Shown piece by piece: positions 1-9,737 of a DNA stretch of 64,000 nucleotides (position 1 is its first letter; each line of letters begins with the position of its first letter). The stretch is from Acinetobacter kanungonis. GTDB lineage: Bacteria > Pseudomonadota > Gammaproteobacteria > Pseudomonadales > Moraxellaceae. The translations under genes and the position numbers were made by a program. The notes beneath the pieces are model-generated. The model was not told the DNA's origin, did no database searches, and saw nothing but the letters and a program-made list of their open reading frames with translations. Where the stretch lies: contig NZ_JAACKC010000001.1 of the NCBI RefSeq assembly GCF_009939195.1, positions 551,665-615,664 of the forward strand, given 5' to 3'.

Positions 1-2417
1 GTCCCTTTGGCATAATGCACTGCATTTAAAAACTTTTTCCATTCCAAGATATATTCTTGCTTGTATAACTGCGTCAGTTGTTTCCGAATTTGATCAGGAC
101 TACCGCTAAAAGTTAAATCATCAGATTGTGTTGTATTGAGCACCCAATCCTTACTATCAGTCGGTTTATTCGCAACTTCGTCAATCGCTTTGGCAACATA
201 ATCATTCCAAGCCTGATAGGTAAATACGCCAGGAAGTGCATATCCCCCCATCACCACAGTCTTGTTATTTTCACCAACAATTTGTGCAACGGTTAAAGCA
301 GGAAAACGTACGGCTGCACGCATTTTAATTTCGTTATACACCCGATCGCGTGCTGGCATACCACGCACGACAGACACCATGACTTGTCGGGTCTGCTCCA
401 CCAGCTGAGTATCTGCCGCTAATACAGGAAATGCCTCTTGATTGGCTAAGGTCATGGCATAACTTAAGACTTGTTCGGCTTTTTGGGTCAACTCTGCCTG
501 CGGCATCGAACCGCGATTTGCCAATAACCAAGAACGCCAAAATTTGGTCACCTGATCACCTAAATGACTTGAATCCATATATTGATGATTACTCATCATC
601 AAATAAGCTTTTAATGCGTTATAGGCATCCTGTGGATTTGTCTCAGAAGGCTCGAAATATTGTGTCGTTTTCTGGGTTGACACTTGCTGGATTTGCACAT
701 TGGCATGATTTTCCTTCAGCACTGCTTCATTGGCTTTAACACGCTGCAGATATTGTTCAATATTTTGTTGCGATGGTTGCAAAACCAGTTGTTGAATACC
801 TTTCAGATATTCCAGTTCGAGTTTTTCCCTGAGGTCTTCTCCCTGATAAAGGCCAAAGGAAAACTTGAAGGGTCGATCCTGCGCAAAAGTATCAAATTGC
901 TGCAGTCGGTTTTGAAGAATCAACAATGCATCAAGTTGGGTTGAAAGATCCGTTCCCGAACTTTTCTCCATTTGCAGTACTTTATTCAAGTCTGCCTGTA
1001 CGTCCATAATCAACTGCTGATTATTGCGATAAGACCAAACCCACGTCGCCAAGACCAAAGACACGGCAAATAAGGTCACGATAAAACCCAAATAACGTTG
1101 TCGTTTCCGTGTCGGGTTAATGTGCTGTTTGACCAGATTTTTATCTTTTAAAATGACGTTTGAAAAAAGCCCCTTTAAAAAATACCCATGATTTTGTGTA
1201 ATGACGGCTTGGGTCTGATCTAACTGTTTAAGTAAATTTAAATCAAATTCTTGCGCAATTTGCTCCGTCATCGGGCTTTCAATCATGCCTTCCTGCAAGG
1301 CACTGGTGAAATAAAAACCACGGAAAACAGGTTTAAATTGATAGGGATTATCTTCAAAAAGTGCCGCAATAAAGGTTTTCACAGCAGGTTTAAGCGTTTT
1401 AAACTCCAAAGGAAAAGTCATCACGCCGGGCGAGATATTCTGTGCATGACGTCGACTTAAATGCGTGGTACTGACACTTTTTAATCCATCAAAAAGAATA
1501 TTGTAGTGTTGCTCAAACATGTCTGAGGCATTCGCAGCAGATTCAGGGTCATATGGCAAAGTTGCCCCCCAAACCTGATCAAATTCCTGCCCATCATAAC
1601 AGTCAAAAAATTCTGTAAAACCTGCAATCAGATCCATCTTGGTAAATACAACGTATACAGGTGCAAAAATCTCGAGCCGCTCGGTTAAATCTTGAATACG
1701 TGCTCTCAAGTTCTTTGCCAACTTCAAGGACTTTTCGGGGCTTTGGCTAATCAATTCCGCAATACTGACCACCACAATCAAGCCATTCACAGGTGCTTTA
1801 GGACGATTCTTTTTCAGCAGTTTAAGAAAACCGAGCCATTCCCCGTGGTCTTCCGCATAGACCGAATAACGACCCGCGGTATCCAGCAATACGCCATCCG
1901 TTGAAAAAAACCAGTCGCAGTTTCGGGTACCACTTAATCCCGCAGAGACTACTTTTTGATGGGATTCTTCAAAAGGGAACTTCAAACCTGAATTATAAAT
2001 GGCAGAACTTTTACCTGCTGCTGGGTTGCCAATCACCATATACCAAGGTAATTCATACAGTGCAGCATTGCCTTTTTTATCCCCCAGCCTTGATTTGCGA
2101 ATCAACTGTATGGATTCTTTCATCTGCTGTTGGATCAGACGTAATTCTTCGTTATTTTTGGTCTGGTTATATTCTGCTTGTGTTTCTTGATTAATTGCAT
2201 CCGCAAGCTCTTCCCCTTGCTGTTCATGCTTTCGACGTTGTATGAGCCAGTAAATCCCGTACCCGATCAAACCCAAAATATAGGCAACACACAATGCAAT
2301 AAAAATATGTCGCGGGATGACATTATATGAAGAAATCAGTGCCACAAATAAGGAAAGTGCAATGATGGCTTTGGGATTGGTAATGTACTGCCAAAGGTAT
2401 CCTAAAATGATATACAT
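1..2417 (-). CDS. tssM: T6SS membrane-complex protein TssM (IcmF), C-terminus outside window
   Basis: TssM is the large inner-membrane and periplasmic subunit of the T6SS membrane complex, which anchors the baseplate and spans to the outer membrane with TssL. The reading frame is open from the ATG at 2417 to the window edge, about 805 codons. Two hydrophobic helices near the N-terminus (about residues 13-30 and 35-55) precede a cytoplasmic NTPase-like domain with a Walker A motif GNPAAGKSS (about residues 125-135) and the GLSGTRNCDWFF and DTAGRYS stretches typical of IcmF. A third hydrophobic segment lies near 1020-1100, followed by the start of the periplasmic part. It is the last visible gene of the minus-strand T6SS arm, 22 bases after an unrecognised membrane protein. 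The family is clear; the missing C-terminus cannot be judged. Confidence 0.95.
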   Translation of the reverse strand, partial: MYIILGYLWQYITNPKAIIALSLFVALISSYNVIPRHIFIALCVAYILGLIGYGIYWLIQRRKHEQQGEELADAINQETQAEYNQTKNNEELRLIQQQMKESIQLIRKSRLGDKKGNAALYELPWYMVIGNPAAGKSSAIYNSGLKFPFEESHQKVVSAGLSGTRNCDWFFSTDGVLLDTAGRYSVYAEDHGEWLGFLKLLKKNRPKAPVNGLIVVVSIAELISQSPEKSLKLAKNLRARIQDLTERLEIFAPVYVVFTKMDLIAGFTEFFDCYDGQEFDQVWGATLPYDPESAANASDMFEQHYNILFDGLKSVSTTHLSRRHAQNISPGVMTFPLEFKTLKPAVKTFIAALFEDNPYQFKPVFRGFYFTSALQEGMIESPMTEQIAQEFDLNLLKQLDQTQAVITQNHGYFLKGLFSNVILKDKNLVKQHINPTRKRQRYLGFIVTLFAVSLVLATWVWSYRNNQQLIMDVQADLNKVLQMEKSSGTDLSTQLDALLILQNRLQQFDTFAQDRPFKFSFGLYQGEDLREKLELEYLKGIQQLVLQPSQQNIEQYLQRVKANEAVLKENHANVQIQQVSTQKTTQYFEPSETNPQDAYNALKAYLMMSNHQYMDSSHLGDQVTKFWRSWLLANRGSMPQAELTQKAEQVLSYAMTLANQEAFPVLAADTQLVEQTRQVMVSVVRGMPARDRVYNEIKMRAAVRFPALTVAQIVGENNKTVVMGGYALPGVFTYQAWNDYVAKAIDEVANKPTDSKDWVLNTTQSDDLTFSGSPDQIRKQLTQLYKQEYILEWKKFLNAVHYAKG

Positions 2418-2439
2418 TGTTTTCTCGTCAATTTTAATC

Positions 2440-3840
2440 TTATATATTTGTGAATTCTGCGAGTGACTCTTCCGTATGGAATCTCACCAAGGTCTGAGCT
2501 GCGTCCAAGCTATACATAAAGCTTTGTAAAGATTCAGGTGCTTGTAAGCCTAAAATAAAGGCATAAATTTTGGCTAAGTCTTGCGTGTGACCTAAACTGT
2601 AATGACTATATAAATAGTGATGGGGCTGAATGGCTGATGCGGCAAAATAGTTTGAAATCTGTTGCACCACCTTCGCCTGAGTAATGTTGTCGGGTAGCAG
2701 CACAAATGGATTTTCTAAGTCATATTGCTCAAGATGCTCAATCTCGAAGCGTTTTAAACTATGCGCCACGCTAGCCTCATTTGAAAGCAGATCAATCCCT
2801 TTGAGTTTCGACGTTTCTAAAATTTGTAGGGCTTCACTGGCGAGACAACAACTTCCGATAAACTCTGCAGGAATAAATTGCTCGGCTTGCCATAGATGAT
2901 CATCAATCACTTCCTGATCGAGCGCTGAATCTGTTACCAGCAAAAATGAAACCTCAAAGGATTGCGAGCTGATTTTTTTAAGTAAATTCAGCCATTCTGA
3001 GTAAGCATTTTGGGCATCCCAATAATGGTAATGAATCTTGACCTGCTGCGAGAGCAAACCCAGATTTTCGAGAAATTCCAGAATCAGCTGCTCACTGTCA
3101 CTTTCATTCCAGACGTGCAAATATGCATCCGATAGCACCACATGCATATTCAAAACATTGAGGCGAGGAATATCCTTCAGCACCTGTATGTCATCCTCAT
3201 GTTCAGCATCTGGCTTGATCCATGCAGGATGTATCCGATATTCATAGGCTAGCTGCTGATCATAGAACATAGCCGATTGTTTCAAATGCTCCACTAGACT
3301 GAGCAGCATGGCTTCATTTTCATAGAACTCTGCGAGCATGAATGTTTGGATTCTTTTTTGAATACTTGCAATGAAATGCTCAGCAGACTCATCTTCAAGA
3401 TCTGCATCAAACTGTTCAGGAATTCGATAAGATAAAATGGGATGACCAAACTGGTTTTTAAACACTGGATCAAGCGTAGGTGCCTGCATTTGATCCATTT
3501 GATTAAAGATCTCTTGGTTTTTCCCCATCGCACTGAGTAAAGAGCTTGAATAGACATTCAAACGGATATGTTCGATATCGACGGATGCTTGGGCAGACAA
3601 ATCTGTAGAAGTGGGTTCAGCATCCATTTTTTGCTGCTTTTTCTCTACCGAAGTTTTATACCAAGACCAAATCAAATACGGGCTTAATAACACCAGACTA
3701 ATCAAGCATGGCAGTAAAATAAAATACAGCAACAGATCTTGTGGGGATGGATCAAACTTTGAATCTTGCCAGTAAAAAATGATTAAGGTTGAGCTAAGGA
3801 GAAATACACTGAACAGCGTAGTCAGAATTTTCTTAAGCAT
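2440..3840 (-). CDS. T6SS-cluster membrane protein of unknown function between tssG and tssM
   Basis: A 466-residue protein I cannot place in a core Tss family. It has two N-terminal hydrophobic helices (about residues 7-24 and 37-60), a short basic linker, and then a roughly 390-residue soluble region that is acidic and rich in Leu, Gln and His, with no catalytic motif I recognise. Its start overlaps the end of tssG by eight bases and its stop lies 22 bases before tssM, so it is translated as part of the structural operon. Acinetobacter T6SS loci carry accessory genes named asaA to asaE and this may be one of them, but I cannot assign the letter from sequence. Two helices plus a large soluble domain next to TssM suggest a membrane-complex accessory role; that is inference. 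Confidence 0.8.
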   Translation of the reverse strand: MLKKILTTLFSVFLLSSTLIIFYWQDSKFDPSPQDLLLYFILLPCLISLVLLSPYLIWSWYKTSVEKKQQKMDAEPTSTDLSAQASVDIEHIRLNVYSSSLLSAMGKNQEIFNQMDQMQAPTLDPVFKNQFGHPILSYRIPEQFDADLEDESAEHFIASIQKRIQTFMLAEFYENEAMLLSLVEHLKQSAMFYDQQLAYEYRIHPAWIKPDAEHEDDIQVLKDIPRLNVLNMHVVLSDAYLHVWNESDSEQLILEFLENLGLLSQQVKIHYHYWDAQNAYSEWLNLLKKISSQSFEVSFLLVTDSALDQEVIDDHLWQAEQFIPAEFIGSCCLASEALQILETSKLKGIDLLSNEASVAHSLKRFEIEHLEQYDLENPFVLLPDNITQAKVVQQISNYFAASAIQPHHYLYSHYSLGHTQDLAKIYAFILGLQAPESLQSFMYSLDAAQTLVRFHTEESLAEFTNI

Positions 3841-4834
3841 GAGAACCTTCCCCTAGCAAGCTATAGCAAAACTGACGATGATCCTGACCCAGTCTAGGCA
3901 TTAAAAATGTGCTTTGTCCTAAGCCCATCTCTGAATGAGAGTCCAGAACAACCGAATGTAGGTCTGTCTGTTTTAAAATGAGTCGTATATCAACCATCAA
4001 AGTTGGACTACACCAACTCTGAATAATTTGTTTTAGTTTTTTACTTAAAGATTTCTGCGGCAAAAAATTGAGATAGTCCGCATAATTTAATGGTCCAATC
4101 TGTATTTCAATTTTTCCATCCACTTGACGAACTTTTTCACCACAAAAAGTACTCTGTCCAAGTGCATTGCGCTGCTGACCACCTAAGCAGGTCTTTTGCA
4201 TGTCATTTAAATAAAAACATTCTGGAATAAATTCTTGAATATGAATGTGCTGCTTCAATACACAGCTCAGCATCGTTTGCAAAGCATGTGCATTGTTATT
4301 TTGTCCTTGCAACAGTCCTGAAAATTCAGCAAAGAAATACTCTAAATCTTGGTTCCCGCCCTGTTCTGATCGAAAACCACTTAGGGCATGTAATATGTTT
4401 AGATAATCATTGTTGTGTTCAATTTCATAACGAACAGGTAAATGGTAAGCGAGACTTGCATCCACATATTGAGCGGTCAGTTTATGGTTAAATAGTCCAA
4501 TAAACTTCTGAATTTCCAGTCGTTGTTTACGTGGCGCAAGCTTTACTTTTTGGGTGTAGCTATAAGGTAAAGCGCCTTGAATCCCCATCAGCCCAATCAT
4601 GAGATTTTTAATCTCAATTTTGTCTTCCTCAAGCGTTAATGATTCAATTTCCGCAACAGGAAAATTTAAATTAATTGAACTCTCGAAGCTAAATCGACTT
4701 GACCAATCTAATTGCTGCTGCGATGTAGGTTCATGTCTAAGTAAGCGTGTTGTTTGAACAAAATCATACGCTGTAGGAACCTGAAATAACCGATCAATTA
4801 CAGAAGCTTCTTGCCACCAACGTTCTGAACGCAT
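3833..4834 (-). CDS. tssG: T6SS baseplate protein TssG
   Basis: TssG forms the TssE-TssF-TssG-TssK wedge of the T6SS baseplate in the cytoplasm. The 333-residue length fits the family. The N-terminus has the family pattern of an early Trp pair followed by a Phe-Val-Gln-x-x-Arg-Leu-Leu stretch (about residues 24-32). An MGIQGALPYSYT segment (about residues 83-94) corresponds to the conserved Gly-x-x-Gly-x-Leu-Pro of TssG. It overlaps the end of tssF by 37 bases and its own end overlaps the next gene by eight, indicating translational coupling. Confidence 0.95.
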   Translation of the reverse strand: MRSERWWQEASVIDRLFQVPTAYDFVQTTRLLRHEPTSQQQLDWSSRFSFESSINLNFPVAEIESLTLEEDKIEIKNLMIGLMGIQGALPYSYTQKVKLAPRKQRLEIQKFIGLFNHKLTAQYVDASLAYHLPVRYEIEHNNDYLNILHALSGFRSEQGGNQDLEYFFAEFSGLLQGQNNNAHALQTMLSCVLKQHIHIQEFIPECFYLNDMQKTCLGGQQRNALGQSTFCGEKVRQVDGKIEIQIGPLNYADYLNFLPQKSLSKKLKQIIQSWCSPTLMVDIRLILKQTDLHSVVLDSHSEMGLGQSTFLMPRLGQDHRQFCYSLLGEGSHA

Positions 4835-6603
4835 TGGTATAACTCCTGTTCTGATTGACTATCCACAATGCAAAGATCAATAAAACTATTGATCTGAACT
4901 TTTAGATTAAATACATGACTTAATAGCTGGCTAAATAGATATAAGCTATGACCACGGAATATTTCAGGCTTGATCGATACCGTGACTTTAAGTCCTCTTA
5001 CAAATGCAGGGAAAGGCTTGGCACTCATCATTTTGTGACTGACATCAAACTTGATGCCTTGAATGGCATTAATGATTAAATGATTTTCTTGCGAACACGG
5101 TAAGTTATATAGGGTTAATAACTCCTGTAGATAATCCACAGGATTGGCTTGCATGAAGGACATTGAATTTAATGAAAGATGCGAAACGATTCTCCATTGC
5201 TCGGCTTTATTGCCAGAAAAGGTATAGCAAGCCGTTGGTCTTTTTACGACCGTTGCATGCCGAATTAAGCCCGTATTGGTGGTGTTTAAAACATGATTAC
5301 TCAAACTCATTGCTTCATAAGGTAAATCCCCATTCGAGCAAAGCAATGTTGTACTAATAAAATCTGATTTTATTTCTTGTGGATTCAGATGTTTTGAAAT
5401 AATGGAATAACCCATTTCAATATTTTTCTGATTTACTTTACTATTTAGTGCATAAAAATATTGAATATTATCTTTGTGTGCATGACTCATGGCAAAAAAA
5501 GGAGAAATCGGATAACTTACCTCGGCCTGATCATGTTTTTCTCGTATCATCTGCATATTTAAAACAGAATAAACACGATAATACTCAGGATGATGAGCAT
5601 CCGTTAAAATTGGATATTCTATTTTCTTATGGTCAATTTTTTGTGGTTCAGCCTTTTTTTCAAATAAATTCACAGCATGGCAAGTAAATAACTTAAAGTT
5701 CGCAATATTTAATGCAGAATAATTATTTAATATTGCAGGGTCACTTAAATTTAATTTTAAGTGAACGTGTAGCTCAAAATAATTTGATTTTGTTTTTAAC
5801 TTTTTTAGACAGTTTAAATTCAATCTTAAATAATTAAATTTTTCTGGAAAACAAAAATATTCCATTAAAAGACGGTATGCATGATGCGTATGCTGATCTA
5901 GAGGCAATAGACTTTCTTGCTCACTAAATCCCATGACCTCAAACGGATTGTCGATATCGACGCTTTCAGCACCTGATTTTAAGCAAAAGCGAGTTTCATT
6001 TCTAAAAACTGCATCTAAAAACTGCAAAGGAAAATTTGAAATGGCATCCAGATAAATAGGTAAAGTCTGATGTTCTAGCCAGACTTCAGCCTGATTAAAA
6101 GCCTCAAAAGAGAATGTCAGTGTGGCATTTTGATTCAGATGAATGTGTGAACTTTGCCGAGATGTAAACTCTACCCGCTTCAGTTGCAGCGGTAATAAAC
6201 ACACGTCCGCACTGGTTTTGAATTCACATTGCACACCTTTTACACTTCTAGATTTGAGTGAGGTTTTTGCGGGAATAATATGTGCTTCGGTTATTTTTTT
6301 TTGCTTTTCAATATCTTCTAAACTAATAACTGTACACGCAGGAAAATGACGGAGATACTGCGGAAACATCACCTCAAAAATGGAATGCGTGAATACATCG
6401 TAACTGTCTGCTAATTTCTTATCGATTCGCGCTGCAATTAGAGAGAATGCTTGTATCAAACGTTCAATATGCGGATCATCAATCTGCTCTTGGTTCAAAG
6501 CCAATCGTTGCGCAATTTTAGGATATTTTTTGGCAAACTCTCGCGACTGCTGTCCAAATTCTTGTAATTGTTTTTCGTAATACGGTAATAGTTCTTCGAT
6601 CAC
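4798..6603 (-). CDS. tssF: T6SS baseplate protein TssF
   Basis: TssF is the largest wedge subunit of the T6SS baseplate and binds TssG. The 601-residue length is normal. It starts with the family pattern of a Tyr-Tyr-x-x-x-Leu-x-x-Phe stretch (about residues 8-16) and an Ile-Asp-Asp-Pro-His-Ile-Glu-Arg-Leu-Ile-Gln segment (about residues 41-51), where the conserved DP-VERL motif of TssF lies. A FPQYLRHFPA stretch follows at about residues 75-84. It lies 17 bases after tssE. Codon usage is more AT-rich in the middle than in tssC, but the frame is intact. Confidence 0.95.
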   Translation of the reverse strand: MIEELLPYYEKQLQEFGQQSREFAKKYPKIAQRLALNQEQIDDPHIERLIQAFSLIAARIDKKLADSYDVFTHSIFEVMFPQYLRHFPACTVISLEDIEKQKKITEAHIIPAKTSLKSRSVKGVQCEFKTSADVCLLPLQLKRVEFTSRQSSHIHLNQNATLTFSFEAFNQAEVWLEHQTLPIYLDAISNFPLQFLDAVFRNETRFCLKSGAESVDIDNPFEVMGFSEQESLLPLDQHTHHAYRLLMEYFCFPEKFNYLRLNLNCLKKLKTKSNYFELHVHLKLNLSDPAILNNYSALNIANFKLFTCHAVNLFEKKAEPQKIDHKKIEYPILTDAHHPEYYRVYSVLNMQMIREKHDQAEVSYPISPFFAMSHAHKDNIQYFYALNSKVNQKNIEMGYSIISKHLNPQEIKSDFISTTLLCSNGDLPYEAMSLSNHVLNTTNTGLIRHATVVKRPTACYTFSGNKAEQWRIVSHLSLNSMSFMQANPVDYLQELLTLYNLPCSQENHLIINAIQGIKFDVSHKMMSAKPFPAFVRGLKVTVSIKPEIFRGHSLYLFSQLLSHVFNLKVQINSFIDLCIVDSQSEQELYQCVQNVGGKKLL

Positions 6604-6620
6604 AACATTTTCTCGAAAGC

Positions 6621-7094
6621 TTAGGACTGTGCAGAAACAACGTATTGTTGTGTCGTCGGTTTTAATAACGCATCAAAAACAACAGGTTCGTACAGAGGAT
6701 GGATATTTAAATACGCCTGAATGGTGAGGCACAGCGCGCCCATATTGTGCCCATCCAATAACATTTCCACTTTAACTTGTCTTAAACGAGGCTCATGTGC
6801 CGAAATAGATTGTTCAATCGACTGACAAATTTTATCTCGATCTAAAGGGTTAGCCGTCGACAATCCAACAAAGTCTATGATGCCAAACTGGATAATAGAC
6901 TGTTTGGCCAGTGGATAATCCCCGATCAAATGATCCAGTTTCGCCATGCGACTATTGAGTAAATCTTCAAGATCATGCGCGACAGATTGTCTTAACTCTT
7001 GCAGTGACAGCCCTTTCAAGACATCATTTTCTGGCAGTAAACGGTCAAAAAGTGTAGAACGGAAACCGTAAGGATATAGCTGATCTAAGCTCAT
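6621..7094 (-). CDS. tssE: T6SS baseplate protein TssE (gp25-like)
   Basis: TssE is the gp25-like baseplate component that nucleates sheath assembly. It is 157 residues with the family's early LFDRLLPEN stretch (residues 15-23), a DLEDLLNSR segment (about 42-50) and the ...YGLxD-like variant FGIIDFVGLS near residues 71-80. It is separated from hcp by 83 bases containing a hairpin, so its expression may be reduced relative to hcp. It is followed after 17 bases by tssF. Confidence 0.93.
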   Translation of the reverse strand: MSLDQLYPYGFRSTLFDRLLPENDVLKGLSLQELRQSVAHDLEDLLNSRMAKLDHLIGDYPLAKQSIIQFGIIDFVGLSTANPLDRDKICQSIEQSISAHEPRLRQVKVEMLLDGHNMGALCLTIQAYLNIHPLYEPVVFDALLKPTTQQYVVSAQS

Positions 7095-7125
7095 TTTTTA
7101 TGATCTAAATTTAACAAATCGTGAT

Positions 7126-7162
7126 TCAAAAATAGGGAGCAAACTTTGCTGCCCCCTATTTT
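7126..7162 (-). terminator. Hairpin between hcp and tssE, possible attenuator
   Basis: AAAATAGGG plus AGCA (7129-7141) pairs with TGCT plus CCCTATTTT (7147-7162), leaving a three-base bulge. On the minus strand the stem is followed by a run of only about five T. It lies 16 bases past the hcp stop and before tssE, so it could partially terminate or stabilise the hcp transcript. Confidence 0.55.
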
Positions 7163-7177
7163 CGGAACTGAATCTAA

Positions 7178-7681
7178 TTAAGCAGCATAAGAAGCTGTGT
7201 TATTAGACAATGACCATTTCTTCGTCACAGCACCCTTCGCAGTACCATTGATATCTTGCTGGTTATAGGTCCACTCAACCGCTGCATATTTCAAACCGAA
7301 AGTTTCTGTTGGTACGCCTTCTTCATTCACGCTTGGTGCAACACTAGAAACAAGAACGTGTTTCAGCTTGATTTGAAGGTATTTGATACGCTTATCACCA
7401 TTGGCGCGGTAGAAGTCGATTTGCACTTCATCAAAGGTATAACCCGCTGAACATGCTTCCCAAAGTTTAGGGCTGGTTGCATCAAGATCTTTCACAAAAT
7501 GCATATCTGCATGCTCAACACGTTCTGCCGTATGACCACCCACACTTGAAGAAGTTGCTGATTTTGGTTGGCGAATATTGTGCGCCCAAGAGTTTACTTC
7601 TAACCAACCCTTGTGTTCAGAGTCACGAGACTCACCATCAACTTTGTATTTACCTCGAAATTCGACGTATATATCTTTCAT
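7178..7681 (-). CDS. hcp: T6SS inner-tube protein Hcp
   Basis: Hcp hexamers stack to form the T6SS inner tube that is expelled into target cells, and it is the standard secreted marker of the system. The 167-residue length is typical. Visible family features are the start MKDIYVEF, a DSEHKGWLEVNSW stretch (residues 21-33), the His-x-Pro-like core around TAERVEHADMHFVKDLD (about 50-66) and a ...EVQIDFYRANGDK segment (about 86-98). It sits 48 bases after tssC inside the structural operon, with a hairpin just downstream. No C-terminal toxin extension is present, so this is a plain structural Hcp. Confidence 0.97.
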   Translation of the reverse strand: MKDIYVEFRGKYKVDGESRDSEHKGWLEVNSWAHNIRQPKSATSSSVGGHTAERVEHADMHFVKDLDATSPKLWEACSAGYTFDEVQIDFYRANGDKRIKYLQIKLKHVLVSSVAPSVNEEGVPTETFGLKYAAVEWTYNQQDINGTAKGAVTKKWSLSNNTASYAA

Positions 7682-7729
7682 GGAGTTATCCTATATTATA
7701 AAGTTCTTAATTATTTAGCTGTTCTTAAT

Positions 7730-9211
7730 TTAATTAGAAGACTGAGGCAACTCAGTGACAAGTCGCAAAGATACGGACAACTCGTCCAGCTGGAAATGTG
7801 GTCTTAGAAAAACCACAGACTTGTAGTGACCAGGCTCGGCTGGATTTTCTACAACTTTCACGGACGCTTCTCTTAGCGGAAATTGTGCTTTCGCTTCTTG
7901 AGAGGCTCCGTCATCCAGTAGTATATATTTTGCTAACCATTCATTTAAAAAGGCTTCAACATTACCAGCAGACGCAAAACTGCCAACTTTGTCGCGCATC
8001 ATGGCTTTTAAATAATGGGCAATTCGCGATACAGCCATAATGTACTGAATCTGACTTGATAAGGCAGAATTGGCATTCGCAGTATCACTATCGTATTTTT
8101 TTGGTTTTTGTGCAGATTGCGCACCAAAAAAGGCTGCATAATCCGTGTTCTTACAATGTACTAAAGGAATAAAGCCCAAATCGCTGAGTTCTTTTTCACG
8201 ACGATCCGTAATTGCAATTTCAGTTGGACACTTAAATGCCACTTCTCCATCGCTGGTTTTAAAGGTATGTACAGGTAAACCCTCAACCAAACCACCACCC
8301 TCGACGCCACGGATTGCAGCACACCAACCATGCATATCAAACGCATTGGTTAAACGGGTTCCAAATGCATAAGCTGCATTCATCCATAAATATTCTTCGT
8401 GATTTTGACCTGAAACTTCTTCAACAAAATTAAAGCCTTCGGTTTGCAAGCCTTGTTTCGGATCATACGGTAAGCGGCCCAATACACGCGGCATGGTTAA
8501 AGCCACATAACGGGCATCATCGCTTTCACGGAAAGAGCGCCACTGCACATATTCAGCCGTTTCAAAAATTTTTGAAACATCACGCGGACGGTCAATATCC
8601 GTAAATGATTCCAGCCCCAACATATTGCAGCTGGCTGCCGAAATAAAAGGTGCATGTGATGCAGCAGCAACATGTGAAATCTGTTCAAGTAAATACATGT
8701 CTGAAGGTGTACGATCGAACTCGAAATCACCAATCAAAGTCGCATAAGGCGCCCCACCAAAGGAACCATACTCTTCTTCATAGATTTTCTTAAATAAAGT
8801 GCTTTGGTCAAAGTCAGTCGCACTTTGGAAATCTTTAATCAGTTCCTTCTTGGTCGTGTTCAATACACGAATTTTAATCAAAGGATTAGATGGAGATTCT
8901 TGGCAGAAATAGTACAGTCCACGCCATGTCGATTCGATTTTCTGAAATTCGGCATGATGCATAATTTTGCTAAGTTGTTGCGAAATCAAATCATCAATTT
9001 CTGCAATTCGCTTATCAATCGACATCGACATATTGTCAGAAACGGTAATAGTACCCGCCATAACTTCTTTTGCCAGTTCAGCAATCAAGCTTTTTGCACG
9101 GTCATGTTCATCATCATTTCGCGCAATGCGACTTTGCTCAACAATCGAATCCAGCAAGGTGAATTCAGCAGCCGTATCCTGAACTGCCAGTGCAGATTGC
9201 ATATTATTCAT
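7730..9211 (-). CDS. tssC: T6SS contractile sheath large subunit TssC
   Basis: TssC (VipB) forms the contractile sheath with TssB. It has the family hallmarks: STWRGLYYF (about residues 74-82), a LIGDFEFDRTP stretch, FGTRLTNAF (about 280-288), the WCAAIRGVEGGG segment (about 293-304) and a C-terminal ...VRLVTELP-like ending. I chose the ATG at 9211 (493 residues). A GTG three codons upstream (9220) and a later ATG (9202) are also in frame; AGGTG six bases before 9211 supports the chosen start. The start overlaps the end of tssB. Confidence 0.96.
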   Translation of the reverse strand: MNNMQSALAVQDTAAEFTLLDSIVEQSRIARNDDEHDRAKSLIAELAKEVMAGTITVSDNMSMSIDKRIAEIDDLISQQLSKIMHHAEFQKIESTWRGLYYFCQESPSNPLIKIRVLNTTKKELIKDFQSATDFDQSTLFKKIYEEEYGSFGGAPYATLIGDFEFDRTPSDMYLLEQISHVAAASHAPFISAASCNMLGLESFTDIDRPRDVSKIFETAEYVQWRSFRESDDARYVALTMPRVLGRLPYDPKQGLQTEGFNFVEEVSGQNHEEYLWMNAAYAFGTRLTNAFDMHGWCAAIRGVEGGGLVEGLPVHTFKTSDGEVAFKCPTEIAITDRREKELSDLGFIPLVHCKNTDYAAFFGAQSAQKPKKYDSDTANANSALSSQIQYIMAVSRIAHYLKAMMRDKVGSFASAGNVEAFLNEWLAKYILLDDGASQEAKAQFPLREASVKVVENPAEPGHYKSVVFLRPHFQLDELSVSLRLVTELPQSSN

Positions 9212-9713
9212 GATCTGCACCTACTTCCTGACTCAACTGTCGAACTTGTTCTGTATTTTTTAGAACCTCATCCAGCAAGTCTTCCAAACGTTCACTGTTT
9301 GAAATTTTATTTCGTAAATCTGTGAGACGTTCACGCGCCTCAACCAATTTACGTAACGGTTCAATTTGCTGGGCAATATTCTCTGGTCGAAAATCTTCCA
9401 TCGATTTGAAAGTTAAATCTACACCAAAACGACCACCCGTTTCAGTCATGGTGTTCTCGACTTGGAATGCAGCGCGGGGAGCAAGCGATTCCATGACTTC
9501 ATCAATATTTTCCAAATCGACATTGATAAACTTTTTATCTTTTAATTTGGTTTTTTCATGTTCAGATGCCGCAGAGAAATCTCCCAATACACCCACAACA
9601 AAGGGTAATTCTTTAATTTCTTTGCCTTCGCCCACTTCAACGTCATATGTTAATTGAACACGCGGAGGTCGAATACGTTGCAATTTCTTTTGCACGCTTT
9701 CACGTTTAGCCAT
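9204..9713 (-). CDS. tssB: T6SS contractile sheath small subunit TssB
   Basis: TssB (VipA) is the small sheath subunit that interlocks with TssC and is recycled by TssH. The 169-residue protein starts with a basic SVQKKLQRIRPPRVQLTYDV stretch (residues 5-24), includes LPFVVGVLGDFS (about 36-47) and ends in a charged helical region, all typical. It lies 24 bases after the AsaA-like gene and overlaps tssC. Confidence 0.96.
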   Translation of the reverse strand: MAKRESVQKKLQRIRPPRVQLTYDVEVGEGKEIKELPFVVGVLGDFSAASEHEKTKLKDKKFINVDLENIDEVMESLAPRAAFQVENTMTETGGRFGVDLTFKSMEDFRPENIAQQIEPLRKLVEARERLTDLRNKISNSERLEDLLDEVLKNTEQVRQLSQEVGADHE

Positions 9714-9737
9714 GATGTAAAACCTTAATTGAAATTG

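Noticed and set aside
8804..9325. 173-codon plus-strand frame across tssC and tssB
   Set aside because: Antisense to two certain genes, no ribosome site, composition not protein-like.
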